A stretch of 47,566 nucleotides of DNA from Chryseobacterium sp. SC28. Lineage in GTDB: Bacteria > Bacteroidota > Bacteroidia > Flavobacteriales > Weeksellaceae. The notes under the pieces were generated by a model. It saw only the letters and a list, made by a program, of their open reading frames with translations. It was not told the origin of the DNA and ran no database searches. The DNA lies in contig NZ_QOVY01000018.1 of the NCBI RefSeq assembly GCF_003932955.1, forward strand, positions 8,618 through 56,183, written 5' to 3'. Made by a program: the position numbers and the translations under genes. This document shows positions 7,396-16,055 of the stretch, piece after piece. The stretch's first letter is position 1; each line of letters begins with the position of its first letter.

Positions 7396-9366
7396 GTGCT
7401 TATCCTCGGCTCTTTCTATTTTTTCGGTTTTGATTTTTTGATCGAGCAACGGTGCAGATTCTACCACCACATTGTGGTTGGCAAAGCCGAAAGCCGTGAA
7501 ATCGTTACTGCCCAATTTTTTCACAAAATTATACATATTGAGAATGATTTTTTCCCGAATGGTCAGCAGCAAGTCGTTGATATAAACGTTATCGATGATC
7601 ACGAATTTGAGATCCGGCGGTATGTTGTGCATTCGCAGCGATGGGTGCGAACTTCTGGACGGGATGGTTCCTTCTTCCATCATTTGTGCCAGCACCTGCT
7701 GGAAATAGTCGTTGATACGCCTGTCTCTTTTGAAACCGAGCAAGAAGCTGATTTTATAAATCGTACCGGGCAAAATCTCTTCTACCGTATATTTGAAAGT
7801 ATAAGGATCTTCCTGATTTATAATATTGAGTATAAAATAATGATCTGCTCTCTTCGGCTGCGATCTCATAATAGAGTATATAATTTTGGACTCGACTTCA
7901 TCATCTCTTTTTGCACGACTCATGAAGGCCAGATTGGTCGCGAATTTAGGAATGGTCTCATCCAGCTTCATATCTTTTATGGTAGATACATATTTTTCCA
8001 ATTTTACGAATTTGATGAACCTTGTTTTGATGATTCTTCCGTTGTACCAAGCATACATACAAATACCGATAAAGCCTGCAAGCAGAACCGACATCCAGCC
8101 GCCATCGTAGAATTTGATAATATTGGCGCCGAAAAATCCGCCCTCGATGGTAATGTAAACCACTGCGAAAAGTGAAATCCAGATTTTACTGGTGCGCGAT
8201 TTGAGAAACCAGAATATTAATAATATGGTGGTCATCAGCATCGTGATCGTAATGGAAAGACCATACGCGGCCTCCATCCTTCCGGATTCTTTGAAATAAA
8301 TTACCACAATAAAACAGAGTATCAAAAGACCCCAATTGATTTTCGGAATGTACATTTGACCTTTGATCCCAGACGGATACTCGATTTCCTGATTTGGCCA
8401 GAAATTGAGCGACATCGCTTCCGAAAACATCGTGAAGGCGCCCGTAATGACAGCCTGACTGGCGATGATGGCGGCAGCCGTGGCGAGCATCACACCCGGA
8501 ATGATGAACCATTCTGGCATAATCCCGAAAAACGGATTCGTACCGCGAAAGACCTCGTGATAGTTTTTGAGCAGCCAAGCACCTTGACCCAAATAATTCA
8601 AAATCAACATCACTTTTACAAATATCCAGCTGGCCTGAATATTTTTCATGCCACAGTGACCAAGATCGGAATATAAAGCTTCTGCTCCTGTGGTACAAAG
8701 AAATACCGCGCCCAAGATCACTATTGCGCTCGGCGAATTGTATATCAATTTCACGGCATAATAAGGATTGAAAGCTCTCAAGATCGAGGGATGTTCGGCG
8801 AGATGTACAAGTCCAAAACCACCCAAAACCAAAAACCACAGCACCATAACCGGTCCAAAAAATTTCCCGATAAAGCTGGTTCCGAACTGTTGTACGATAA
8901 AAATAATGATCAAAATAGCCAAAGTTATCGGCACCACGGGTGGCTTGTGTATTACCAGCTCCAGACCTTCTATCGCAGACATCACCGTCAGCGAAGGCGT
9001 GATAATGCTGTCTGCAAACAAGGCAGCGCCCCCTATGATCGCAATAAGATACAGCCACTTCTTCTTGAACCGTTTGACCAGCGAATAAAGCGATAGAATG
9101 CCACCCTCGCCTTTGTTATCGGCCTGCAGCGCAATAATAACATATTTGACCGTCGTCTGCATGGTCAAGGTCCAAATGATGCACGAGAGCGCACCTTCTA
9201 TATATTCTTCCGAAATGGCTCCGCCTTCCTTTCCTGCGTTGATGATGGCCTTCATTACATACAACGGCGAGGTTCCGATGTCTCCAAAAACAATTCCTAA
9301 TGAAACTAAAACGCCAATCCAGGAAAGTTTTTTAGGGTCAAAATGACCAGTGCTATCTTGCGACAT
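7387..9366 (-). CDS. kup: Kup/HAK-type potassium uptake transporter
   Basis: This 659-residue integral membrane protein matches the KUP/HAK family in length and order. The first membrane segment carries LGIVFGDIGTSPLYVMKAI, followed by GEGGILSLYSLV, which are the family's hallmark sequences. About twelve hydrophobic segments cover residues 10-465 and a soluble C-terminal domain follows. The family takes up potassium across the inner membrane by proton symport. The gene is followed by the Fur-like gene after 28 bases, but that gene has its own promoter inside the junction. Substrate assignment rests on family membership. Confidence 0.95.
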   Translation of the reverse strand: MSQDSTGHFDPKKLSWIGVLVSLGIVFGDIGTSPLYVMKAIINAGKEGGAISEEYIEGALSCIIWTLTMQTTVKYVIIALQADNKGEGGILSLYSLVKRFKKKWLYLIAIIGGAALFADSIITPSLTVMSAIEGLELVIHKPPVVPITLAILIIIFIVQQFGTSFIGKFFGPVMVLWFLVLGGFGLVHLAEHPSILRAFNPYYAVKLIYNSPSAIVILGAVFLCTTGAEALYSDLGHCGMKNIQASWIFVKVMLILNYLGQGAWLLKNYHEVFRGTNPFFGIMPEWFIIPGVMLATAAAIIASQAVITGAFTMFSEAMSLNFWPNQEIEYPSGIKGQMYIPKINWGLLILCFIVVIYFKESGRMEAAYGLSITITMLMTTILLIFWFLKSRTSKIWISLFAVVYITIEGGFFGANIIKFYDGGWMSVLLAGFIGICMYAWYNGRIIKTRFIKFVKLEKYVSTIKDMKLDETIPKFATNLAFMSRAKRDDEVESKIIYSIMRSQPKRADHYFILNIINQEDPYTFKYTVEEILPGTIYKISFLLGFKRDRRINDYFQQVLAQMMEEGTIPSRSSHPSLRMHNIPPDLKFVIIDNVYINDLLLTIREKIILNMYNFVKKLGSNDFTAFGFANHNVVVESAPLLDQKIKTEKIERAEDKHFD

Positions 9367-9514
9367 AATTTAAGAATTATTGAAAAATAATTTTGCAAAT
9401 TTAGATTATTTTATACGGTTAGGAATCTTTTTGGTGAAAATGTAATATTAACAGCGTTTTAATTGTGAAAGTGGTTGATTGTCTGCGATTTACAACAAGT
9501 ATGTTTGGCCAGAA

Positions 9515-9841
9515 TTACAAATACGAAACGAAACGCCAAAGTTTTCTTTCTTTGAGATAATTGACATTGTTTTCATTCTCGTACGCCTCTCTTTCAAAAC
9601 TGAGATTGCGGTAAGCGAGATAAGGATTTTTATACCTCCACAATTTGAAATAATACTCTGATAAATACCAAATATAAAACGGAATAATTAAAAGCTCCAG
9701 CTGCTGACGAAGATGAATTTTCTCGTGGTTGATAAGGATTTTATTGGCTTTGTCCGATTTTTTTCTGAGTAAAATAAAGGGAAATACCGCAATCCCCGAA
9801 ATTTTCGTATTTTTGAGTAATCTTTGGCAGACTATAATCAT
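9515..9841 (-). CDS. Small HEXXH metallopeptidase-like protein
   Basis: This is a 108-residue protein. HEKIH (residues 39-43) is a textbook HEXXH zinc motif, followed by a hydrophobic helix (about 49-60) and FEREAY (82-87), whose glutamate could be the third zinc ligand as in gluzincins. The pattern HEKIHLRQQ resembles the peptidase M56 (BlaR1-like) core, but here it stands alone with no sensor domain. It may be membrane-associated. The coding status is supported by a TATCTTTG -7 element 4 bases before the ATG and by the family-like motif. Peptidase activity is unproven. Confidence 0.72.
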   Translation of the reverse strand: MIIVCQRLLKNTKISGIAVFPFILLRKKSDKANKILINHEKIHLRQQLELLIIPFYIWYLSEYYFKLWRYKNPYLAYRNLSFEREAYENENNVNYLKERKLWRFVSYL

Positions 9842-9845
9842 ATCT

Positions 9846-9853
9846 CAAAGATA
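9846..9853 (-). promoter_or_regulatory. -7 element of the metallopeptidase-like gene
   Basis: Reading leftwards, TATCTTTG matches the TAnnTTTG consensus and ends 4 bases before the ATG at 9841, predicting an almost leaderless mRNA. No matching -33 element was found. The divergent DUF5522 gene starts only 38 bases away. Confidence 0.45.
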
Positions 9854-9879
9854 AAAATTTTGGTACAGTTTTTTAACTT

Positions 9880-10065
9880 ATGAAACTAAATGAAATCAAA
9901 GAAAACGAAGACTTTTATTACAACGGGCATGGCTACAAAGTTTTTACAGAAAAATTCCACCTAAAGCGTGGCTATTGCTGCAAAAGCGGATGCCGGCATT
10001 GCCCCTACGGCTATGATAAAAATACCGATACATTCAACAAAAAATCTAAAAATCAAAAAAAATGA
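9880..10065 (+). CDS. DUF5522 family Cys-rich small protein
   Basis: This 61-residue protein has a compact cysteine/histidine cluster, GYCCKSGCRHCPYG (31-44), with Cys33, Cys34, Cys38, His40 and Cys41. This is the signature of the short DUF5522 proteins, which look like small metal-binding domains. Its function is unknown. Its last codons overlap the start of the DUF4136 lipoprotein gene by 4 bases, so the two are translationally coupled. Confidence 0.85.
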   Translation: MKLNEIKENEDFYYNGHGYKVFTEKFHLKRGYCCKSGCRHCPYGYDKNTDTFNKKSKNQKK

Positions 10066-10595
10066 AAAAATATTTCTTCATATTACTGGCAGTTGTTTCT
10101 CTGGGTGTCAGTTCGTGCAGTCCTTTCCAAGTAAAATCTGATTATTCGGCAACGGCCAATTTTGCCGATTACAAGACCTATCTGCTGAGAACAGACGACC
10201 TGAAACTGAACGATATCGACAAAGACAGGGTGCTGAACGAGTTATCCAAACAGTTGAAAGCAAAAAATTTGTCACCGGATCAAAATCCCGATTTGATCGT
10301 CAATGTAAAAGCTTCCCACAAAAAAGTGCAGGACGTTACAACATCCTATGGCGGTAGTTTTGGATGGGGAAATCCGTGGGGTTGGGGCGGAGGCTTCGGC
10401 GTTGGAAATACTTGGACCAACAACTACAACAGCGGAACCATCATCGTGGACATCATCGATGCAAAAACCCAAAAACTGGTCTGGCAAGGTGTAGGAAGCG
10501 GTCTTTCTGTAGATTCGCCCGCCGCTAAACAAAGAGAGATTCCGGAAATAATGGCCGAAATAATGAAAAATTATCCTCCGCAGAAAGAGAAATAA
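10062..10595 (+). CDS. DUF4136 family lipoprotein
   Basis: This 177-residue protein has a lipoprotein signal peptide (MKKYFFILLAVVSLGVSS) and lipobox cysteine Cys19, so it should be anchored in the envelope. The mature part begins with the DUF4136 pattern (YSATANFADYKTYL). A Gly/Trp-rich loop is present near residue 100. The last third contains IIVDIIDAKTQKLVWQGVGSG, the family's conserved block. The role is unknown. The start overlaps the DUF5522 stop, and a terminator follows at 10664. Confidence 0.88.
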   Translation: MKKYFFILLAVVSLGVSSCSPFQVKSDYSATANFADYKTYLLRTDDLKLNDIDKDRVLNELSKQLKAKNLSPDQNPDLIVNVKASHKKVQDVTTSYGGSFGWGNPWGWGGGFGVGNTWTNNYNSGTIIVDIIDAKTQKLVWQGVGSGLSVDSPAAKQREIPEIMAEIMKNYPPQKEK

Positions 10596-10663
10596 TTGAT
10601 CGCATTTTGTAGATTATTAAAGATAAATTCAAAAAAAATCTGAACTCAACAACAAAGATTTGT

Positions 10664-10693
10664 AGCCGTTTCCCAATGTAAGCGGCTTTTTTT
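10664..10693 (+). terminator. Rho-independent terminator after the DUF4136 gene
   Basis: AGCCGTTT (10664-10671) pairs with AAGCGGCT (10680-10687), with one G-U pair and an 8-base loop, followed by a run of seven T. It closes the DUF5522-DUF4136 unit. Confidence 0.75.
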
Positions 10694-10861
10694 GTGGATT
10701 TTTGCACAAGTGTAAATCAAATTATGCGCAAAAGAACATTTTCCTATTGGCTGAAAATTAAACATAGCGCTTAATATCGCACACTCTAAACCTTTTGAAT
10801 TTATTTCCTGATAATTTCCTCAAATTTCTTTAATTTGCACTGTTAAAAAATAATTTAAACA

Positions 10862-12064
10862 ATGATTATCCAACCAAGAACCAGAGGATTTATATGTCTG
10901 ACCGCACACCCAGATGGCGCACTTCAAAACGTAAAAAATCAAATAGAATATGTGAAATCCAAGGGAGCAATCAAAAACGGTCCCAAAAGCGTGTTGGTAA
11001 TTGGCGCTTCTACCGGCTTCGGACTATCATCGAGAATAGCTACTGCTTTCGGATCCGGTGCTGCCACCATCGGTGTTTTCTTCGAAAAACCGGCGTCCGA
11101 AGGTAAATTGGGAACAGCAGGTTGGTACAACTCGGCGGCTTTCGAAAAAGAAGCACACGAGGCAGGATTGTATGCAAAAAGCATCAACGGCGACGCATTT
11201 TCCGACGAAGTGAAACGGCAAACCATAGACCTCATCAAGCAAGATCTGGGGCAGGTAGATTTGGTCGTTTACAGTTTGGCTTCGCCAAGAAGAACGCATC
11301 CCAAAACCGGCGTAGTGCATTCTTCAGTTCTTAAGCCCATCGGGAAACCTTATACCAACAAAACCGTCGATTTCCATACCGGCATTGTTTCGGAAGTCAC
11401 GATTGCACCGGTTGAGAACGACGAGGATATCCTCAACACCATTGCCGTGATGGGCGGCGAAGATTGGAAATTCTGGATACAAGACCTGAAAGCGGCCGGC
11501 GCCTTGGCAGATGGCGTAAAAACCGTTGCTTACTCGTACATCGGTCCCGAACTGACTTTCCCAATTTATCGAAACGGAACCATCGGCAAGGCCAAAAATG
11601 ATCTGGAAGCCACTGTGCCGGTTCTGGATGATTTGTTAAAAGATCTAAACGGAAAATCCTATGTTTCGGTGAACAAAGCTTTGGTTACGCAATCCAGTTC
11701 GGCCATTCCGGTGGTGCCATTGTATATTTCATTGCTTTACAAAGTGATGAAAGCCAAGGGGACGCACGAAGGCACGATAGAGCAAATGCAAAGGCTTTTA
11801 GCAGAGCGCTTATACACCGAAAATGGTACTGTTCCTGTAGACAGTGAAGGCAGAATCCGAATCGATGATTGGGAAATGGCAGACGATGTGCAGGCAGAAG
11901 TGGCCCAATTGTGGAAAGAAACAACGACGGAAAATCTTTCTCAAATCAGCGATATAGAAGGCTATAGGAAAGAATTTTTCAACCTTTTCGGCTTCGAAGT
12001 GGATGGAATCGATTATGAAAAAGAGGCCAACGAGAACGTGCAAGTGCCAAGCATTGAATCGTAA
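10862..12064 (+). CDS. fabV: Trans-2-enoyl-ACP/CoA reductase FabV
   Basis: This 400-residue cytosolic NADH-dependent reductase catalyses the last step of the fatty acid elongation cycle. FabV is the long (about 400 aa) enoyl reductase type, distinct from FabI (about 260 aa). The N-terminus MIIQPRTRGFICLTAHP is diagnostic, as is the dinucleotide-binding GASTGFG (48-54). The active-site pattern Y-x8-K is present at Tyr236 and Lys245, with the further conserved Tyr226. FabV enzymes are known for low triclosan sensitivity. The gene is monocistronic: it is preceded by a terminator and followed by one. Confidence 0.96.
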   Translation: MIIQPRTRGFICLTAHPDGALQNVKNQIEYVKSKGAIKNGPKSVLVIGASTGFGLSSRIATAFGSGAATIGVFFEKPASEGKLGTAGWYNSAAFEKEAHEAGLYAKSINGDAFSDEVKRQTIDLIKQDLGQVDLVVYSLASPRRTHPKTGVVHSSVLKPIGKPYTNKTVDFHTGIVSEVTIAPVENDEDILNTIAVMGGEDWKFWIQDLKAAGALADGVKTVAYSYIGPELTFPIYRNGTIGKAKNDLEATVPVLDDLLKDLNGKSYVSVNKALVTQSSSAIPVVPLYISLLYKVMKAKGTHEGTIEQMQRLLAERLYTENGTVPVDSEGRIRIDDWEMADDVQAEVAQLWKETTTENLSQISDIEGYRKEFFNLFGFEVDGIDYEKEANENVQVPSIES

Positions 12065-12099
12065 AAATTTGACTTTAAATTTAAACTACCACAAACCAG

Positions 12100-12127
12100 A
12101 ACGGCTCTTTTTCAGGAGTCGTTTTTT
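12100..12127 (+). terminator. Terminator of fabV
   Basis: AACGGCTC (12100-12107) pairs with GAGTCGTT (12116-12123) across an 8-base loop with one G-U pair, followed by T6. The hairpin overlaps the last codons of the convergent acyltransferase gene, which starts its stop codon at 12114. Confidence 0.7.
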
Positions 12128-12918
12128 GTAGGTTGAGATTTTGATTCCTTTAGTTTTGTATCGTACTCGTGAAGCAGATTATGCTCCGGAGTTTGCTCTA
12201 TGGCATACATTATTTTGTCCAGTATTTGAGCCGCCGACTCGTTATCATAATCAATATCCAAAGCAGCTTTGAACTCCATTGTCGGTTTTACGCCGGTCAC
12301 TTTTATTTTAAGACCTTTTTTGTCGAAAGCTCTTCGGAAGCCGTTGATTTTAATGGGAATGACGATGGGTCTTTGGTTTTTAATCAATTTCGCCGTCCCT
12401 TTTCTGCCTTGTGCAAACGCCGAAGTGGTTCCCTGCGGAAATGTAATGACCCAGCCATTGTCTAACGCTGTCATAATATTTTCTATCTCCCCAAGATCTA
12501 CCAGCCTGTTGACATTTTTCCCTTCAGAACGCCAAGTTCTTTTGACGGTAATGGCGCCAGCAATTTTGAAAATTCTCGCCAAGATCCCTTTGTTCATCGT
12601 CTCTTCCGCAGCCACATAGTAGAAATCCGTTTTAGGATTCAAAAGATAAATTGGATTTTTGATGGTGTTGTGAAAACCATTGTTCACCGCACAAAAAACG
12701 TGATACATCGCAGCCACGTCTGCAAAATAGGTCTGGTGATTGGAGACAAAAAGCACGTTGCTATCGGGCAGATCGGTGAGATTTTCAGTTCCTTTGATTT
12801 TCAGTTTATTGAATCCGTTGAATCTTCTGTAAGACACAATTCCCAAAATGAAAATAATGAGTCTTTTGAGAATGTAAATATTTCCAAAAGGATCGGTAAA
12901 AATGTTTTTTCTTGCCAT
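12112..12918 (-). CDS. PlsC-like lysophospholipid acyltransferase with variant motifs
   Basis: This 268-residue protein starts at the ATG at 12918; an in-frame TTG one codon upstream is less likely. It belongs to the PlsC/LPLAT superfamily, which transfers acyl groups to lysophosphatidic acid or other lipids at the inner membrane. A hydrophobic segment (about residues 20-30) precedes the catalytic block. The block reads NHQTYFAD, giving a histidine and aspartate separated by five residues rather than the usual four. The second block is FPQGTTS rather than FPEGTRS. The acyl acceptor is therefore uncertain. The NUDIX gene lies 46 bases upstream in the same direction, so co-transcription is possible. 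Confidence 0.82.
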   Translation of the reverse strand: MARKNIFTDPFGNIYILKRLIIFILGIVSYRRFNGFNKLKIKGTENLTDLPDSNVLFVSNHQTYFADVAAMYHVFCAVNNGFHNTIKNPIYLLNPKTDFYYVAAEETMNKGILARIFKIAGAITVKRTWRSEGKNVNRLVDLGEIENIMTALDNGWVITFPQGTTSAFAQGRKGTAKLIKNQRPIVIPIKINGFRRAFDKKGLKIKVTGVKPTMEFKAALDIDYDNESAAQILDKIMYAIEQTPEHNLLHEYDTKLKESKSQPTKNDS

Positions 12919-12964
12919 CAATCGTTAATTATAACTTCAGAAAACCAAAATTATGATTACAAAA

Positions 12965-13594
12965 TTAAACATTTTTTAATAAGTTGCCGAATTCGCTCAG
13001 AATCATCGCCGTTGCACCCCAAATAATGTATCCGTTGAAGTCTATCACGGGAACTTCCGCTCCATGCGTCGAAGGCAGAACCATATTTTTTGGTTGATTT
13101 GGGAGACTCAGTAATGATGAAATTGGAAATTCTATCAACTCCACCGCTTCACTTTCTTGAAGGAAGAATTCTGGATTTTTTTTGGTGAAAGAAATGAATG
13201 AATGAACGTAAAAATTGCTTGGGGGAATATAAATTGGCGACATTTCGCGGATGATCCGCACATAATGCTCATCGATTCCCAACTCCTCGGAAGTCTCTCT
13301 TTTTGCTGTGTGAGAGAAGTCGAGATCCACCTTTTCTCTCTTGCCGCCGGGCAAAGAGATTTGGCCACTGTGCCGATCTCTTTCGTTTTGAGATCGCACA
13401 ATCAAGGGAAAATGCCATTCGTTATTTTTAAGATAAAGAAGAATGTTGACCGCGGCCAACTTGGGATTCTTCGTCAGGATATCTTGATAACTGTACAGCG
13501 GACGGTACGGCGGCGAATAGATTTTGTGTGCATTCTCGCCCAGTAATTCCGCTTGTTTTATATCTCTCAATAAATCTTTTCCGAAGGTCTGCAT
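12965..13594 (-). CDS. CoA-pyrophosphatase-type Nudix hydrolase
   Basis: This 209-residue cytosolic protein carries a Nudix box, GGKREKVDLDFSHTAKRETSEELG, with one extra residue between the first glycine and the REx2EE core. That spacing and the preceding SLPGGK are seen in the CoA pyrophosphatase (NudL) subgroup. Glu and Arg of the RETSEE core bind the catalytic metal. The likely activity is hydrolysis of CoA or its acyl derivatives to 4'-phosphopantetheine and adenosine 3',5'-bisphosphate. Its position upstream of an acyltransferase gene in the same direction fits lipid metabolism. Confidence 0.85.
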   Translation of the reverse strand: MQTFGKDLLRDIKQAELLGENAHKIYSPPYRPLYSYQDILTKNPKLAAVNILLYLKNNEWHFPLIVRSQNERDRHSGQISLPGGKREKVDLDFSHTAKRETSEELGIDEHYVRIIREMSPIYIPPSNFYVHSFISFTKKNPEFFLQESEAVELIEFPISSLLSLPNQPKNMVLPSTHGAEVPVIDFNGYIIWGATAMILSEFGNLLKNV

Positions 13595-13710
13595 CCCTCA
13601 AAGATAAGGAATTTTGCAATAATTTTAAGAAGATTTTGGCGCAAAGTCGCAAGAAAAAAATATTTAGATTTGGAAAAAATCGCGAAGATTGACTTCACGT
13701 TTTTTAACAT

Positions 13711-15075
13711 TTAAAGCGAAATGCCCCTTCCTGCGTAGAAATCCAGAACTTTGATGCTGAACAGATAGTTGTATTTTGCCTGAGCCACAGATCCTTGCGC
13801 ATTTGCATAATTGTTTCTGGCAATTGCAATATCGTAGATGGTAGAGCGGCCGGCATCATAGCTTTTGGTTGCAAAATCAAGTGCCAGCTTTGTGCTCCGC
13901 TCTGCTTCTCTTGCCGCGATATAAATTTGATAGTTGGAATCCGCATTGAACTGCGCCTGCTGAATATCCTGCTTCAACTGGAATTTTTGTTGATCCAAAT
14001 TATTTTTGGCAACCAGCTCATTGATTTTGGTCTGCTCCACCTGCAGTTTCGTAATCCCTTTATTGAAAATCGGAATATTGGCAGATAAGCTTAATTGCTG
14101 ACTGAAATTATCGCCGTATTGCTGCGTTAAGCTTCTTTCTTCGATTCCCATCACAGCGCCGGTGGCCGGATCCATTTGATAACCAACAGTGTTTTTATTC
14201 AAAAGATTGTTGTAGAAGCTTCCCAATCCTGCCGTTGCCGTCACCGTCGGATAAAAATTCGTTTTGACCACTTCGGTTTGTGCTTCGGCGGCTTTTATTC
14301 TTATTTCTGCCGCTTTGATAACCGGTTGAGAAGCATACGCGATGTTGAGAACTTCTTCCACGGTTTCTGTCTGAGGCATCAGTTCATCGGGAACGGGTAT
14401 ATCGACGACGTCAAAAGATTTATAATCCTGGAGTTGGAGGAGTTGAGCCATTGCAAACAAAGCTTGGTCTATATTGATCTGCGCCGTTTGCACGTTCTGC
14501 TTTTCTCGTGCGAGCGATGCGGCAGCTTCTGCCAAAACCGTTTGAGCCGTTGTGCCGATCTCGGTCGTGATCTTTGCACGGTCATAAGACTTCTGTGCGC
14601 TTTCCATAGCGCTTTCAGAGATCTTTTTGATTTCCCTGTTCAGCATTACATTTAGGTATTGCTGAGCAATTTGAAGGGCGATATTATTCTTAATGGTTTC
14701 AATATCTTGCAGGCTTGCATCCACGTCGAAGCTTGTCTTTCTCACCGTTTTCTCAAGTCTTCGGTTGTTGTAAACCAAGATGCTGGCACCCACGTTGGCA
14801 CTGTTGGTATAGCTGTCGTTCCGGATGCTGCTTGTTCCGATCAAGGTCTGTCCAAAATTGGCATTGTTTGACAATGTGCCGGACACTGCCGGGAGATATT
14901 CTCTTTTTGCCATTTCAAGATTTTTTGCCTGCACATCTTTGTTGAAAGCCTGCGCCTGAACCTGCAGATTATTTTTGATCGCATAATCCACACATTCCTG
15001 AATGGTCCATTTCTTCTGAGAAAATCCCAATATCCCAAAACACAAGAGCGAAATACAAAAAACTTTTTTGAACAT
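13711..15075 (-). CDS. TolC-family outer membrane efflux protein
   Basis: This 454-residue protein has a signal peptide (MFKKVFCISLLCFGILGFS) and the TolC/OEP architecture of two long alpha-helical coiled repeats with short beta parts. The mature start (KKWTIQECVDYAIKNN) is the usual opening of OEP domains, and helical repeats rich in Ala, Gln and Lys run through residues 100-260 and 340-440. It should form the outer-membrane channel for the ABC exporter encoded divergently to its right. The 157-base gap between the two must hold both promoters. Confidence 0.92.
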   Translation of the reverse strand: MFKKVFCISLLCFGILGFSQKKWTIQECVDYAIKNNLQVQAQAFNKDVQAKNLEMAKREYLPAVSGTLSNNANFGQTLIGTSSIRNDSYTNSANVGASILVYNNRRLEKTVRKTSFDVDASLQDIETIKNNIALQIAQQYLNVMLNREIKKISESAMESAQKSYDRAKITTEIGTTAQTVLAEAAASLAREKQNVQTAQINIDQALFAMAQLLQLQDYKSFDVVDIPVPDELMPQTETVEEVLNIAYASQPVIKAAEIRIKAAEAQTEVVKTNFYPTVTATAGLGSFYNNLLNKNTVGYQMDPATGAVMGIEERSLTQQYGDNFSQQLSLSANIPIFNKGITKLQVEQTKINELVAKNNLDQQKFQLKQDIQQAQFNADSNYQIYIAAREAERSTKLALDFATKSYDAGRSTIYDIAIARNNYANAQGSVAQAKYNYLFSIKVLDFYAGRGISL

Positions 15076-15232
15076 AAAGGAAAAATTATATACAATAAGA
15101 CTTCGGAAATGCAGAAATGTTACGCCAACTGCGAATTTTTTTTCAAAGCTTATTTAATTTAAAATTCAAAATAATTTTTTAGAGTTGTAACAATTCCGCT
15201 GTATGATTTACTTATAATGTAAATTCCCCATA

Positions 15233-15934
15233 ATGTCTCATCCGATTCTGAAAATACAAGATCTCAACAAATCTTACGACATAGGCAAGAACAAATTGCA
15301 CGTGCTGAAGGGTATTAATTTGACGATTAATGAAGGTGAGTTTGTGTCTATTATGGGAAGTTCCGGCTCTGGAAAATCGACTTTGCTTAATATCATCGGG
15401 ATTTTGGACGAGGCAGATGACGGCATTTATGAGTTGGACGGCGTTCCCATCAAGCATCTTACAGAAATAAAAGCGGCAGAATACCGAAGCCGGTTCATCG
15501 GTTTCATCTTTCAGTCATTTAATTTGATCAATTATAAAACGGCTTTGGAAAATGTGGCGCTTCCTCTCTATTACCAAAATGTTTCTCGAAAAGAGAGAAC
15601 AAGAAAAGCGCTGGAATATCTCGAGAAAGTAGGCCTCAAAGAATGGGCAGAACATCTACCAAGTGAGCTTTCCGGCGGGCAAAAACAAAGAGTCGCGATT
15701 GCGAGAGCCTTGATTTCGAACCCGAAACTGATCCTTGCCGACGAGCCAACCGGTGCGCTGGATTCGAAAACCACGTACGATATTATGAAACTGCTTCAGG
15801 ATATTAATAATGAAGGAAAAACCATTGTGGTGGTAACGCACGAGCCTGATGTGGCGGCACAAACCAAGAGAAATGTCGTCTTGAAAGATGGCAAAATAGA
15901 AAACGACACGTACATAAAGCAGATCATTCTATAA
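15233..15934 (+). CDS. ABC transporter ATP-binding protein (MacB/LolD type)
   Basis: This 233-residue ATPase has Walker A GSSGSGKST (42-50), Q-loop FQSFNL (93-98), signature LSGGQ (146-150), Walker B LILADEPTGALDS (167-179, catalytic Glu171) and the H-loop THEPD near residue 207. It is the MacB/LolD subgroup that powers mechanotransmission rather than direct membrane transport. It heads a run ATPase-permease-permease-adaptor, with a TolC-like gene divergent to it, which together make a complete tripartite export system. Substrate is unknown. Confidence 0.94.
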   Translation: MSHPILKIQDLNKSYDIGKNKLHVLKGINLTINEGEFVSIMGSSGSGKSTLLNIIGILDEADDGIYELDGVPIKHLTEIKAAEYRSRFIGFIFQSFNLINYKTALENVALPLYYQNVSRKERTRKALEYLEKVGLKEWAEHLPSELSGGQKQRVAIARALISNPKLILADEPTGALDSKTTYDIMKLLQDINNEGKTIVVVTHEPDVAAQTKRNVVLKDGKIENDTYIKQIIL

Positions 15935-15945
15935 CCCTCAACAAC

Positions 15946-16050
15946 AATTAACAATTAACCATTAACCATTAACCATTAACCATTAACCATTAACCATTAA
16001 CAATTAACCATTAACAATTAACCATTAACAATTAACCATTAACCATTAAA
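15946..16050. repeat. Heptamer tandem array, 15 units of (C/A)ATTAAC
   Basis: There are fifteen consecutive 7-base units, AATTAAC or CATTAAC, with the last unit ending in A instead of C. The order is two A-type, six C-type, then A/C alternation three times, then two C-type. The array lies wholly between the ATPase stop (15934) and the permease ATG (16056), with AAAGG touching the start codon. No unit contains G, so the transcribed leader would be unstructured. Confidence 0.97.
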
Positions 16051-16055
16051 AAAGG

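Noticed and set aside
7396-8175. 259-residue open frame antisense to kup, and a 290-residue alternate-frame one at 8186-9058
   Set aside because: Both lie inside the kup coding region. Their translations are Arg/His/Phe-rich shadow sequences with no domain, and kup itself is complete and matches its family throughout.
10794-10837. TTTG and TTTAATTTG upstream of fabV as a promoter
   Set aside because: The -7 candidate is one base short of TAnnTTTG and the spacing to TTTG is over 30 bases, outside the usual range.
14176-14655. 159-residue rightward frame inside the TolC-like gene, and similar frames inside mltG (22959-23522) and dapF (24213-24554)
   Set aside because: These are opposite-strand shadows of clearly recognised genes, with no start context and odd composition.
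15946-16050. Possible CRISPR array
   Set aside because: The repeat unit is 7 bases with no spacers, and there are no cas genes. It is a simple tandem array.
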